64,000 nt of DNA from the NCBI GenBank assembly GCA_001566295.1, contig KQ964249.1, forward strand, positions 2,294,001 through 2,358,000, written 5' to 3'. Position numbers and translations under genes: made by a program. The notes under the pieces were generated by a model. That model was not told where the DNA came from. It made no database searches and was given only the letters and a program-made list of their open reading frames with translations. Shown here one piece after another: positions 41,646-53,346 of the stretch; the first letter of the stretch is position 1; every line of letters begins with the position of its first letter. The DNA is from Microdochium bolleyi. Its lineage: Eukaryota > Ascomycota > Sordariomycetes > Xylariales > Microdochiaceae.

Positions 41646-44600
41646 GATGACTACGAGTATCAAGCTTGTTGGCTGCCGCTGTTGTCAAGAATGGCGACTA
41701 GCAGGAACAGAAGGCTAGTGGTCGAAGCAAGATCGCCACCGCCGCCCATGATTATAACTATGAACAGGCAGGAGGGAGTCACCCCGGCCAGCAATGACGA
41801 AGGTAGGACTTTTGGGCTACGGACAAGGAGCGCATGGCCTTACGGGCTAGGACAGGCGGGCAAGGCCGTGGGCCCTGAGGAAACGAGCCATTCGGAGGCG
41901 GGCTCCCTCCCAGCAGCTGTCTGCACCATGTCGGCACTGCGAGGTGGATTACCAGGGGCACGGGAGAGAAGGCGTCAGCCAGGGCGAGAGGGAGTTGGGG
42001 GCCGGAAGCAGACTCGGTCAGGTTACGCAGGCAACAAGGCAGACTGGGCTGGAGTTGAGGTTGCGGGAAAGCCTTGTCAGCGCACCGCCATGGGGCCAGC
42101 TGAGTAGGGCGGGATTGCTGACTGCAGGACTCGGGCCCGCACCAATCAGCACCTGCAGCGACGTCAGACGGAGCCACAGGGCGATGCAGAACCCGATCGT
42201 ATCTGGACGTCGCGAGCCTCAAAGACGTCGGATTCCTTTGCGCTGCGTGGGTCCGCCGCGATCCTCACAGCTGATGCTTGGTTCTTTTGCGGGCTCCCGA
42301 GACGGAGGTCGGCCGGTCGCTGACGTATGTGGTGTCGGCAGAGTCGATTTGGAGTCGTCGAGACACTGTAGCTAAGGTAGGTTGTGCGGTGCAGACCAGC
42401 GGTGCGGCTGTTGATGTGCCACCATGTCGTGAGAAGTTGGAGATGATGGGAAAAGGTTGCAGCCGCGAGGAAGCCCAGGTGAGGTGTACTTTGCGTGCAG
42501 TCGCGCCCGGCTGTCATCTTGCCCGGGGACCAACTGCCATGGCACGGGTGAGGGCCGACCGTGCCTTCTGCCCGCTCATCATTAGACGCGCACGATGTGG
42601 CCTTGGAGCTTCGACGGGTGCTCTGCATCGCCCGAGGACGAGGGATGTAGTCGTCCTTTATGGGCCAGTTTCTTGACAAGGACCAAGAACCTAAATCAGG
42701 CGGCAGACAGAGGCGTCCTCAGCGCCGGGCTGGAGGCCAGCAGGCCAGGCTGACCACGAGAGCTGCAATCCAGTCGCTCGGGTTCAAGGCGAGAAGCCAG
42801 CAGCGGGATCGTCGCGAGGCGTCGATTGCGCGAGCTTGCATCCGCTTGTAGGGCTGAGGGCATCTGCTCTAACTACTCTGTACTGAGAAGTGGGTGCGGG
42901 TGGCCACAAAACCCAGCCATCTTGCATCTAGACTCCAACTTCAGTGCACTGCCATGCTACTTCAGCCCTACCGTCCGACCGCCAGCGCTTCCCGTCCCTC
43001 TGACGACCGACATGTCGCAAGTCAGGCCACTGGCCGCGGAAATTTGCCTGGTCGGCTCTGACCACGGGCTGACTTCCGAGCCTTCGGAAGGGGCAGCCCT
43101 ATGCAACGTCCAGCGTGGCTATTGGCTCACGGGTAAGTCTTTTACCATTGCCCAGCAACCAATAAGATACACGAGGCACCGTAGGACTTTTCTGTCAGTC
43201 TAGCCTGCATCGTCATGTGCCATGTTGGGTCCTGTGGTGGACCTGCAGGATGGTTTGGGCAGGACCTGCCGCTCTGCCTGCTCGCTAGGTCGCGGCCAGT
43301 TTGCCTCCAATCCACAGCCACCACTGAGCCGTGCTGTGGTCAACAGCGAGCAGCACACAATGCAACACGACAATTTTAACCTTTTGCGCACCAAAGTCTT
43401 GCCAAGTAGTCGGAATTGCGCACCAGATCTCACGGCAGCCAGTAGCCGATCCAAGACATCAAAGGCGAGACCCGAGCAACATCGTCTTGTGCAAGGACTG
43501 CCCTGCGAAGTAGACAGCCATGATGTCCGGACTATACGTGTCAGTCGCAATGCTTTTGAGAGGCAGTCGTGCGAAGGGTCTAGCACATGTTTTGCTTTCC
43601 GAGGAATCGTTGATCATTGTTGTGTGTTTTACCTGTGCAGAGCGCAAGTGGCCCAAAGAAGCAGCCGCCGCTCCGAAAGAAGATGCGGAGATGAGCAACG
43701 CGCCTTGTTGGCTGAGCCTGGCAGTAGGCCCATAGGAAGCGACCAAGCACGCACGCACACCCCGTTAACTTTGGCAATGTTAGCATGAAGACTATACCTT
43801 GAGGTATGTTTTAGAGCCCGCGATCGGCTGCGAGGTGGGCTCGAAAAGGAAGTAGATGAATATGTTCGACAATGAGTAGTGACTCCATGGTTGGGGTAGA
43901 AATGGAAAGCAACGAATAGGCGGACAGAGTTGACCATACGTCTGGACTTGTGCATGGGGACAATGGCCTTGTGACTGTGAAAATTGTCGATGCAGAGGCC
44001 AATCCAGAGCTGTCATTCGGTAGTTGGGATTTGGTGGCTGCGAGGCAGGAGGGCGGGGTTGATAAATGGGCCAGCGCAGCATCCCAGGAAGACATGTCGC
44101 CGCAAGTGATGTGACCTCGAGCATCTCTGAGAGATGCTGAGGAGCACTGTTCGATAAGAGCTGCATGCAGGCCTGATCGGCCGTGCTGGCCGCTGCACGG
44201 CCCTGCGTTATCGAAGCCGACGAGCGAGCCTCTGGAGGTGTGAATCCCGCCCGGTCACGGCCGAAGTGGTGTGCACCCCCACCTCCGGACGTCAATGACG
44301 GCAAGCAAGCAGGGCTTGAGCAGCGATAAGACTCAGAGGTCGGATTGCATGCCACGGGCCAGCCTGTGATCCGGCTGTGCGTTACGAGCGAGCGGACGCG
44401 GATGATGCTGGACTCTGGGGAGCAATCTATTTGGCGAGCCAGCCAAAGCTTGACGTTGTTTCAAACGAAACTCGGTCCCCTGCCTTTGACTGGGGAAGGT
44501 GCGGCCTGGCGTCGCGGCTCGCTCCTGCTCGTGTTTCAGATCGTGCATGTTGCATATTGTCGTCAGCACAAGTGCAACCACGACTCCCCGTGGCAGCGAA

Positions 44601-46396
44601 CCATGGTCCGATCGACTGGATAGGCGATACTCTTGACACGCACCGGCAGACACCTGTGAGCACCAATGCACGATCCTCGACCAACCTGTCGAACAACCAG
44701 CAGCTTGGACATCCCGGCCCAGCGACTCCAGACCGATCTCGTCAACGTCGACGGGGCCACTCCGCAGGGAGGAATGCACCGCCAAGAGCCCCGCCAGAAG
44801 AGTGGTGGGTCAACGCGGAGGTGGGCAGTCGAGCTCGACAGGGACCCTGAAACTCGAGCAAGTCGAAGCGGCGTCCGACCTCATGCGACTGCTGCGTAAG
44901 GTACGATCGATGTGAACATGATGGGTCGACGGACTGTCCTCCTCAGGCCGAGACGAGACGGCGCTGCCCGCGAGAAACACCACATCTCGACGGGCCAGAT
45001 TGTCCGAGATTGACCGCGATCGCGAGGTGCAGTGGTGCCGGGAATGGTCGGCTGCCCACGAGCGCTAAGCAGCACCGTAGGCAAGGAGGAGCCATGAGGG
45101 ATGGTCGATGGCGTCGATAGAGTGTGGCCGGCAAGGACAATAGGGCGTCTAGAACGCCGCCGGGTGGAGAGCTGGCTCGCAACCGAGTCGAGCCAACAAC
45201 CAACAACCCAATGGCATGGCGCCGCTAGCGAGCTGCGAATCGTCTGAGGAGGCGTGCTCGCGGGGCGACTGGTAATGAATGTCTGCCACCAACCTCACGC
45301 GACCAGCAGCCACCAAATTCGTATGGAGACAATGAGATGGAAACGTTGGGAACAGAGCTCGCCTGAGCAGGTCTCTGCCTGTCCTCATTCGCCTGTTGTC
45401 ACAACGACTTTGACATGGCCCACCACCCCCGGGACCGATCATGGATGCCTGCATGGTGGCCGGCCGCCGACTTATCGCAGGCCGTCTCAGATGGACGATG
45501 TGAGGCAGAGATAGCGCAACCCGCATCCCGCATTCCGCAACCCCGGGTCGTCACACATTCCTGGTCTACATATCTCTGGGCCATTGCCCCTCAAACCCAC
45601 GCGCCTCCAGTCGGCCGAGCGTTGTCTCTTGTGTCTCTGCCTGCCACTCGCAACATCCCACTGCATATCGCACTTTGGTATTGATACCTGGTCTGGATAT
45701 AACTCAAGGACATCCCAGTCGTCCCGGAGTTCCACGCCTAGGCACATTGCCCGTCGTCACCTTACCTCCCTTGCGGATCTTGCTCCCTTGGGCCTCTTCT
45801 CGGAGCCATCAGCAGCACGCCTTCCCTTCCGGCCGTTTCAATGTTTCATCTTTAGAACGCTAGCCCACGCGCCTCTGGACTTTGCGAAGCTGGCCTGGAG
45901 CGCACCATCGACGTCGCCCCTTTCCAAAGTTCTTCATACTACTAATACACCCGAGCCCCCGCCATCCACAACCAAGCGGCTCTCCTTTCAACGGCACGCT
46001 CAAAACGTGGGACATTCTTGATTCTGTATCCTCGAGTCTTCTGCTCTACGATTTCAACACTCCTCCAACAACAATCCGACGACGGCTCTGCCCACAATAA
46101 ATTTGTTGCTTTAATCCCACCCTCAGCTCTTCAGCTGGGACCAAGGATCCCACGGAGTACCAGGGTGACCCTGTCTCGGCAGCGTCAAAGCTTTTCGTTG
46201 CAACGATAAAACGTCCCGTTGCCAAGGGGCCTTCCTCAAGTTCAGAAAGAGGAAAGGGTACATAGCACCAGCGACTGCCAACAGGACTTCAGCACAGAAG
46301 AAATCTCTTTCTTCTCTTTTCGCCTTGGCTCCAACGTCAACACACTCCCTTTGCACAAGTCTGAACGCCAGTTGTTCCCAAGGTTGCCTCCTCACC
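41646..46396. other. 4.75 kb gene-poor region
   Basis: The longest gene-free stretch here, between the C2H2 gene start (minus) and the GNAT gene start (plus). All open frames are short and overlap one another in several frames, with no conserved motif or matching splice sites. The last about 800 bases (45.6-46.4 kb) are C/T-rich and probably the GNAT promoter and leader. No tandem repeats, inverted termini or tRNA boxes were recognised. Confidence 0.5.
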
Positions 46397-48023
46397 ATGT
46401 CGTCGACTCACATCATGACACCTGTGGAGCTTGTTCCTCGAGAGCTCGACCTGAGTGCCTACGGCCACGACGCCTTTGTGGACAAGCTTAACATTGTTCC
46501 CGGCTTGAGGACAAGTACTGGTAAGGAGCCTGGCCTTCTTCAGCCGTTCTCTGTCTTTCATATCTTTTTCGTTTCTTTCGCCGTCTCGCAACCTGTTCCC
46601 GCATGTTCGTCTGCGAGACCTGCCGTTGTCCATCATCCACACCTGGGCATCTGAGCAGGGTCGCGCACCCAACTTTACCCCCGAGGTTTAGGCCCAATCT
46701 TCTCCATCTACCCCTCCACAAGGTGGCTTCGTCACAAGTCAAGCCTGCCTCGCCGGCTATCGCGTCTTGACGTCAGCAACCACTATGACAAGATCTTATG
46801 ATACTCGAATTGCGTCTACCTGGCTAGTGCCGGGCCCGCGGCTGCGATGAATGCAGTAGACAAAGCATGTTATCGCTTGGTCACGACAGTCTGGCTAACT
46901 ATCCGATGCAGCCTTCTTTACTTTTCTCCGAGCCAACCTCGTAGCTGCGCCCTCGGCCGCGTCATCACCACACCTGGCCCCGACGGGCTGGGCCGCGCCA
47001 TCAGCCGCACCCTTTGCAAAGGTTCACCGCGGAGCCCCCGGCGCCGCTGCTGCCGGCAGACGGAAGGCCGCCATGAGCGAGCTCCCCGTAGTCCCGGATG
47101 ACCTCCCGCCCCTCTCCGTGGGCGTCCTCGACTTCCACGAGGACAAGGTCAGCGCACTTGAGCTCGTCGCTGAGTCGATCGCCCAGCAGCGCCACACAGC
47201 TTCCCGATATCTCGCCTTGCACCCCTGCCTCGTCGCCGGACTTACAGCATGTCTTGCCGCAACACAGCAGTTCTCACGCCACTGCGATATTGGCACCAAC
47301 ATCATGCTCCACTCGAGCGTTGTGGCGGCCTACTTACTCGCCATCCGCTTCCTGACGTCTCGCTACTCGCAGCTCGCCAGCAGTCTGCGCTGGTCGTGGC
47401 TTCTCGCATCTCCTGGACCTGCCGAGAATATTAGTAGTGGCAGTGAGGACGCTGATATCACCCACGGGGAGGAGGACACGGTCATCGGTGTCCGCCTCCG
47501 CTCAGAGCTTATTGGCGCACTCGTCCTGCGCCTTGAAGTCCCCGCATTTGCATCATCGTCGCCCTTGCCCTCGGGCTCGTTCAGCAGCCACAGCCGCTCG
47601 GCATCCAATAGTAGCATTTGCAGTAGCCTCAGTGGCGGTAGCAACAGCAGCATCGGTAGCAACAGCACTGTCTTCACCAAGCGACATCGTGCACGCAACA
47701 GCTCGACACAGCTGCGTCGGGTTGGCGGCAACGGCAGCGGTTTTTACACGGGCAAGGGCGTCATCCGGGCGTGGACAATCAAGGAAAAATACCGGTCACA
47801 GGGCGTGGGCGCGGACTTACTGCACGAGGCTGTCCGGTTGACCCGCGAGCGCTGCGGCAAAGACGCCGCTGTAGGCTTCGCCCGCAGGCACGCCAATAGT
47901 ACCACTATGGACCTCCCCGAGATGTTCTGCGGGCATGTGCGCCGCGCCGAGCTCAAGGCCACACGCGCGCTCGAGGACGTGCTCAAAGGCTGGGAGGAGA
48001 GCAGGCGCCGGAGGAAGTTGTGA
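46397..48023 (+). CDS. GNAT-fold N-acetyltransferase domain protein
   Basis: Two exons: 46397-46520 and 46912-48023, joined in phase 1 across a 391-nt intron (VPGLRTST joined to AFFTFLRANL); 411 aa. Start ATG 46397 gives MSSTHIMTPVELVPRELDLS. Acetyltransferase signs: a beta-hairpin-like VIGVRLRSELIGALVLRLEV, then motif A at about 323-350 (GVIRAWTIKEKYRSQGVGADLLHEAV) with the R-x-x-G-x-G acetyl-CoA pyrophosphate loop (RSQGVG). Between them lies an about 65-residue Ser/Asn/Gly-rich insertion. About 30 residues near 175-205 (LVAGLTACLAATQ, then LHSSVVAAYLLAIRFL) are hydrophobic and could contact a membrane. The downstream ATG at 47073 is in frame and is an alternative start, but exon 1 reads as real coding sequence. 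The substrate is unknown. Confidence 0.8.
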
Positions 48024-49173
48024 TTAGATTGTCAGCCTTTCCCCTTCCCGGACGGTGGCTCGCTTCGCAACGCCGCGATGTAACCCTGCAGGTGGTCGCG
48101 GCTCAACAACAATAATGCGTGCATACAATCGCACTCACTACAAGGCCATTTCACTTGGCAGCTGGAGCTTTTCCGACAAGACCTCAGCTGATTACCCCCA
48201 GCCTCCCTCATTCTTTTTCGTGTCGTCGAGAAGTTCACGACGGACCAAGATTGTCAACCCTATCACACCTTTTAATGGAGGCGGAGTGCCTCAGATTGAG
48301 ATACCCATTTTGCGCGAGTGGGAAGAGAACCAGATGGGGGGATTGCGCAGCGGCCTCGCTATAGGCCAGATACCCAGTCCTTTTCATGTTCTTCTCGTAT
48401 GATTTCTTTCCCTTTTCAAACTCAGAGATACCCCCAAACCAGTCGCTTCAGTTATACCCGCAATCTGGATTTTGATTTTGCTTAACAATGATTATCAATT
48501 GCCCTCATAAAAGAACTTTGTCTCGTTGCTGCATGATACAAAAGTGCACAAGTCACCACTTGGCAAGAAGAGACTACCTCGGCCGCACCTACCCTTGTAA
48601 GTGGGCACACAGACACTCCGATTATGCATCGATTCTCAGCCACGGCCTCTTTCTTGTCCAAACAGAATACAACATGCCAAATACTGAGATGGAAGACCGC
48701 GGCCGCGATGTACAGATGATCCGACGAAACACGCTTGCAACGATGCGGTGAATCCGGTGGTGGAAATGAACTGGGTAGTAGACACATAAGGCAGACGTGC
48801 GCAGCGCTGACGAAAGTGATATGTGGGTGAGCGTCGCAATGCAATTTGCGGCCCTTTGCTGGGGGTGATGCCGACCTGGCAAGAGCTTTGTGCCGTGCTT
48901 CGTCGCGGGGACTAACATGACAGCCTGAGGATGAAGGAGGTGCAGTCGGTCATGAGAATGGCGCCCTTTGAGGTATGCTCGTACTTTAGGAGGCGTGGGC
49001 GAGTGTCAGTGTGGTGTAGTGTCCATTCAGCCCAAGGCATCGGATAGCTCCGAGTATGTCCGACAAAGCCCGTTGCGTGATGTCGACGTGGTCATATTCC
49101 CACGACCTGCCGACTTCGAGCGAGCGTTCCGTGCTCCGAGTCCGCGATGCGTATAGACGTTGCAATTCATTAC
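48024..49173. other. Convergent intergenic region, GNAT / histone H4 variant
   Basis: 1.15 kb between two stop codons. No coding sequence was seen on either strand; presumably two 3' UTRs. Confidence 0.45.
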
Positions 49174-50277
49174 TTAGTGGCGACCGCGGGCGTCGTCGAA
49201 GCCATATATGGGCCGCCCTTGCCTCTTCAGGGCGAAGATGACCTTCAAGATGTCGCATTAGTCTTAGTCTTTTCGTAGCGCTCCCGCTTGAATCGGGTTT
49301 ACTTCATGAAGACTCTAGTTCCAGGGCACAAGTGCCGGGTGGACTTACATCACCTATCGTGATTGTCTTGGCGTTGCGGTACACAATGCATTCCACGCAG
49401 TCCTGGATGACCTGTTCAGGGACGTAGAGTTTAGCTGAAACGTCCAATGCAGGATGGATATCGTGTACCTCGGCCCGCCTCTTAGAGACAGGTTTAGGAT
49501 CAGGTCAAAGGATTCAAGGACGTACTGTTCGGAGGTAGTCTTTCAGCGCTCCTCGAGTTTCGTCGTAGATCTGCCCAGAGATTCGTTTCACGCCGCCACG
49601 GCGTGCAAGACGCCTACATCAAGAGAGACAAAAGTCAGCATAATTGCTTCCCGATGACAGACAGAGAGGATTCTAATTCTGGCACCTCCACTTGATGTGG
49701 TTGTTCTCAGCTTAGAAGCTGCTTACCGAATGTCGGGCTTGGCTATAAGTGAGGAAGCAGTGGTCAGTCATTTGCGGGATGCAAGACACCTTAGGTATTG
49801 CCGAAAGCTGTATGCTAAGCACGGCGGACGAGGCTTGAAGCTCCACAAGACTTACTGATACCGCGGATGTTGTCACGCAGGACTTTGCTGTACGCGAAAC
49901 TCGAAGATCAGCAATCCAATATGCTCATCCCCAACCAAGAACAGTATCGCAACCGCAAGCACACAGCGGGTAGTCTGCCATCGCAGAATGAGGTTCTCCG
50001 CAGCGGTAGGACCCCACTTACCGGTGACGCTTGGCACCCTGTAAGACCAATGTTAGCATGTAACTCTTGTATCCGAATACCAAATTTCTTGGAAAAGCAA
50101 AGTGATGCCGTAGCTCGGGATAGTGTGGAAATGGTGTGAATGCAGTGTGACACGAGAGATCGGAACACAACACACCTCCTTGCCGCCGAGACCACGAGCG
50201 CCCTTGCCCTTGCCCTTGCCGCCTCCATAGCCCGCACGGCTGACTCCACTCGGCGCGGCGACGCCCTTGCCTGGCAT
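49174..50277 (-). CDS. Divergent histone H4 variant (hH4v-like), seven exons
   Basis: Hand-assembled from exons 50277-50176, 50038-50022, 49887-49856, 49742-49727, 49613-49526, 49411-49349 and 49242-49174 (102, 17, 32, 16, 88, 63 and 69 nt; 129 codons, 128 aa). All junctions are GT..AG and keep frame. The protein has an extended Gly/Lys tail, then GAKRHRKVLRDNIRGITK, PDIRRLARRGGVKRISGQIY and DETRGALKDYLRT, nearly canonical H4. The last third drifts: VIQDCVECIVYRNAKTITIGD, then VIFALKRQGRPIYGF and a novel DDARGRH tail in place of the normal GFGG end. Residues matching H4 K16 and K20 are kept (GAKRHRK). Neurospora is known to carry a divergent H4 gene (hH4v), and this looks like its counterpart. 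It should fold with H3, but the C-terminal half that contacts H2A/H2B and H3 is altered. The clean splice frame argues against a pseudogene. Confidence 0.92.
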
Positions 50278-51111
50278 GCTGCACTCGTCGTACACTGAGC
50301 GCGAGAACGGTGACGGAATCGCAAGCCGAACGACGTTGCGCAGGTGGTCGTTGTCGCGTGCTTAAAATGTGGGCTTGTGTGTCGCTGCGACCTGGGATAC
50401 CGTAGTTGGTGGGAGGGTGCCTGTTTGTTTTGTTTGCCCTGGGGCGTTGCTATGGACAACCTTTGTCTCGCCAGGGTTGTCGCTTTTATATGGTGGATGG
50501 CAGACGAGGGACGAGCGAGTGCGGGAGTGGGAATATGCTCGGCTACCACGGCGCAACAAGTATGTATGCCTTGTCGCGAGTTGGCTGGGTGCCTATCGTC
50601 TTATTGCTCGGGGTTGGAAGTGTCTTGCGCAGTGTGTTGGTGCGGCTGTGGCTGGATGTTGGATGTGGAGACACTGGCAACCGCTAGCAGCGGGTGCATC
50701 CATGGATCGTTGTTGGCGCAGGGTACTGCCCCTCAACTCAACTATGGCGTACCTACGGGCCTCCAGACCCCACCTGCACTCTCCGTCCCTTGGGCACTGC
50801 GCCACCACTCGGAAGCCAAGAAACCAAGCGTCGCGAGGCACATTAGACACCTTCTTCCGCGAGCCCGCGGCGGCAGAACCATGCCGGGGCAGGTCCCGTG
50901 CTATGCGCTGGGGCGGCAGCCTATCACAGCATCATGTCCACGGGACATTACTATTATCTCGTCTACTTCAGCTTGGACTGATTCCATGACCGACGTGTGC
51001 TCATGCCAAAGTGACGGAACGAGACTCGTCTCGTGCTACTCATGCCTCTTCTGCGCCGAGTCACGCCTTTGAGAACCCTCTGCCACCTCCGGACCTCCGA
51101 AGCTTCCGCCT
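50278..51111. promoter_or_regulatory. Promoter region of the histone H4 variant and 3' end of SVF1
   Basis: 834 bases between tandem minus-strand genes. It contains the TATA-box candidate listed separately. Open frames on the plus strand (for example 50344-51072) carry no protein signature. Confidence 0.5.
50483..50490 (-). promoter_or_regulatory. TATA box candidate for the histone H4 variant
   Basis: On the minus strand the sequence reads TATAAAAG, the strong consensus, starting 213 bases before the ATG at 50277. It is the clearest TATA box noticed in the window and fits a histone-type promoter. Confidence 0.55.
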
Positions 51112-52433
51112 CTAGTTGGAGCCTTCCATGCCGGAAATGAAGGTCGCCTCCACAAACAGCTTGCCCTCCTCAGTGATCTCCTCGTCTCCAATCTTCAGCT
51201 TCAGCGTCGCGGCCTTCTGCGTGGGGATGTACTGGAAGATGTACGGCTTCGTGCCCACTGCGCCCGCAACGATCGACTTGACGAACCCAGGCACCTCCTC
51301 CATGACATCCACACGATCTTGCCTCTTCTCCAAGTCAACCTCCATCGTGGCCTCGACAGCCTTGCCGTCTTTGGTCGTCCCCTTCCAGACGTATTTCGAC
51401 TCCGCGGGCTCGATCCAGCCAGTCTCCTTGTCGGGCAGAGTCTTGGTGTGTGTAATCGAGCATGAGGCGCCACCGATGATGATCTCGCCGTCTTTGGCTA
51501 GGCCGCCGACCGGCACCGTGGTCGAGCCGTACGAGGGTGGTGTGGTGTACTCCATCAAGATCGCGGAGTGTGTAGGGCCCTGGAAGTCGACAAAGTTCCA
51601 CCGCGCAGCAGCATGATGCGGCTTCATGCCCTGAATAGCGAAGGAAAGGAAAGCCTTGCCCTTGAAGTCGATGGGACCGTCCTTGGTGAGGATTGTGCCT
51701 TCAGCCACACACCTAGGCCAAAATGCGTGTCTGATCGAGCCCCACGGGTTCTTCGGGTCGGTTCCAAAATAGCTGTAGCCGTTCTTGCCGACGACGAAGC
51801 CGGGAGAGGACTGGGCGATTTTGAGGTTGACGATGGCATTCTGGTCGTTCATCGACTTGATGCTGTAGCTCTTGCCATCCTCGGAAAGCTCGACGGCGCA
51901 GTCCTTGGCGTAGAAGGCAGTCTTGTCGTCGCTGAACTCGTGTTCGGAGAGGGGATTCGAGGACCAGAGGTGCGGCTTTGAGCCGTCAGGGTAGAAGATC
52001 TTTGTGTTGAACTGGCAGGTGGTGCGGATGCCACTGTGGTCGTCGTCAGCTGTGGCCACGATGGGCAAAGCGTCCGGTCTGAGGCCAGTGTTACTCACGC
52101 CACGTTACTATAGATGACCTGGGCAAGGGCGAGATGCCCGCTATCCGACATGAGGTAGAAGCTTAGGGTCTCGACCGAGGTCGAGGTCATGGCCACCCAT
52201 TTCATATCGTTCCTGGTGAGCTCGGTGTAGGGAGTGGACTTGGCATCCTCGGCGACCGACTGGATGGCGGAGGGCCCATAAATGGGCTCCTCGGTGCCGA
52301 CGGCATTTGCAAGTCTGTTGGATGAGTTCGGAGTCAGCGTGGTTCTGCAAGGACGCAAAGTGGGATGGGCAAAAGAGCTGATGTAATTTGGGGCTCCTCA
52401 GGGAACGTACTGTTGCTGTGCCCACTTGAACAT
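51112..52433 (-). CDS. SVF1: Survival factor SVF1 (lipocalin-like, ceramide-binding family)
   Basis: Three exons on the minus strand: 52433-52411, 52314-52099 and 52033-51112 (386 aa). Exon 1 is only MFKWAQQ plus two bases. It joins to LANAVGTEEPIYGPSAIQSV, and exon 2 ends VIYSNVA before GIRTTCQFNTKIFYPDG. These blocks, together with SIRHAFWPRCVAEG, are the Svf1 signature. The family folds as two lipocalin-like barrels. In yeast Svf1 protects against oxidative and cold stress and binds ceramides for ER-to-Golgi transfer, using an N-terminal amphipathic segment. The short MFKWAQQQL start matches that segment. For the last junction, an earlier AG would give a stop, so the acceptor at 52034 is the only workable one. 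Confidence 0.93.
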
Positions 52434-53346
52434 GATGGGCAAGGAATTCCGACGTGGTCGGACTTGAGCAGCTGTGTAGAGTATGGGAGGCGAGCAGCAA
52501 TGATGGCGGGAACGGCGTCAAGCTGGTTCCCTTGTTGGATGTAGTAAGGAGGAGGAGCAGGTAGAATCAGAGAGCGGTCGAGGGGCGGTGATCGCGAGGA
52601 AGACCACGGTCTGACCGTCAGGCTAGGCTAAGTGCAATAGGTTAGAGGGACGGAGCGGCGAGGGACCGATCGACGTAACAATTCGTCGTGCTGGGTTGCC
52701 GGTAAGTTGATCCCTGAGCAGTGGAAACACATGCACCAAACCCGGCCAGCTCTCTCAGGGCAGAGTGGAGGGGTGCCCGCCCGAGTGATTGGTGGGGGTT
52801 GCCTTATCGACAATGCCGGCTTCGTCGGAACCTGGTGGGCATGTGAGCACAACACTTCCTACGCCGGTCGTCCAGTTTCCGCACGATATCAGGAGAGCGA
52901 TGCTGTTTACTTGAATCCCGCGTCATCCCAGAGAACATGTGACTTGTGCTTGACAAGCTCTCCGTTCCCGAAGAGGTACTTGGCCGACTACCAATCCCGT
53001 CACCGATGGCACTTATGTAAGCCCCAACGACAGGGTGCGAAAAGTGGATCTCCAGAGCCAAGTTAGCTCCATTGCTTGTCGAATCACATATGCAGGCGCG
53101 CGGGACCCAGGACCTCAAATTATCAGACCCAGCTTCCAGAGACAGCATACAACGACGACGACAACGACGCCGACGACTGACAAGGACAGCGCCCTGCACG
53201 ACCACAATATCGCAATTGCCCAGGACCACCCGGTGGGCTATTCGGGAGAACCTCCTATCCGCAGCGGCCATTCCTCGCGGCGACAATCTTCTCCTTGCCA
53301 AAGTCGACACCGACCGAGCGACGTCTCGCGAGCACGGCCGCCCAGC
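52434..53346. promoter_or_regulatory. Divergent promoter region SVF1 / uL11m
   Basis: 913 bases between two start codons. The uL11m side has an ACGACGACAACGACGCC stretch (about 53150-53175) in its leader. No gene was seen. Confidence 0.45.

Noticed and set aside
43222..43788. 188-codon plus-strand frame in the gene-poor block
   Set aside because: Random-looking composition, competing frames of similar length on the other strand, and no splice partners or motif.
52804..53310. 168-codon minus-strand frame between SVF1 and uL11m
   Set aside because: It lies in the divergent promoter and overlaps the uL11m leader; no protein-like pattern.
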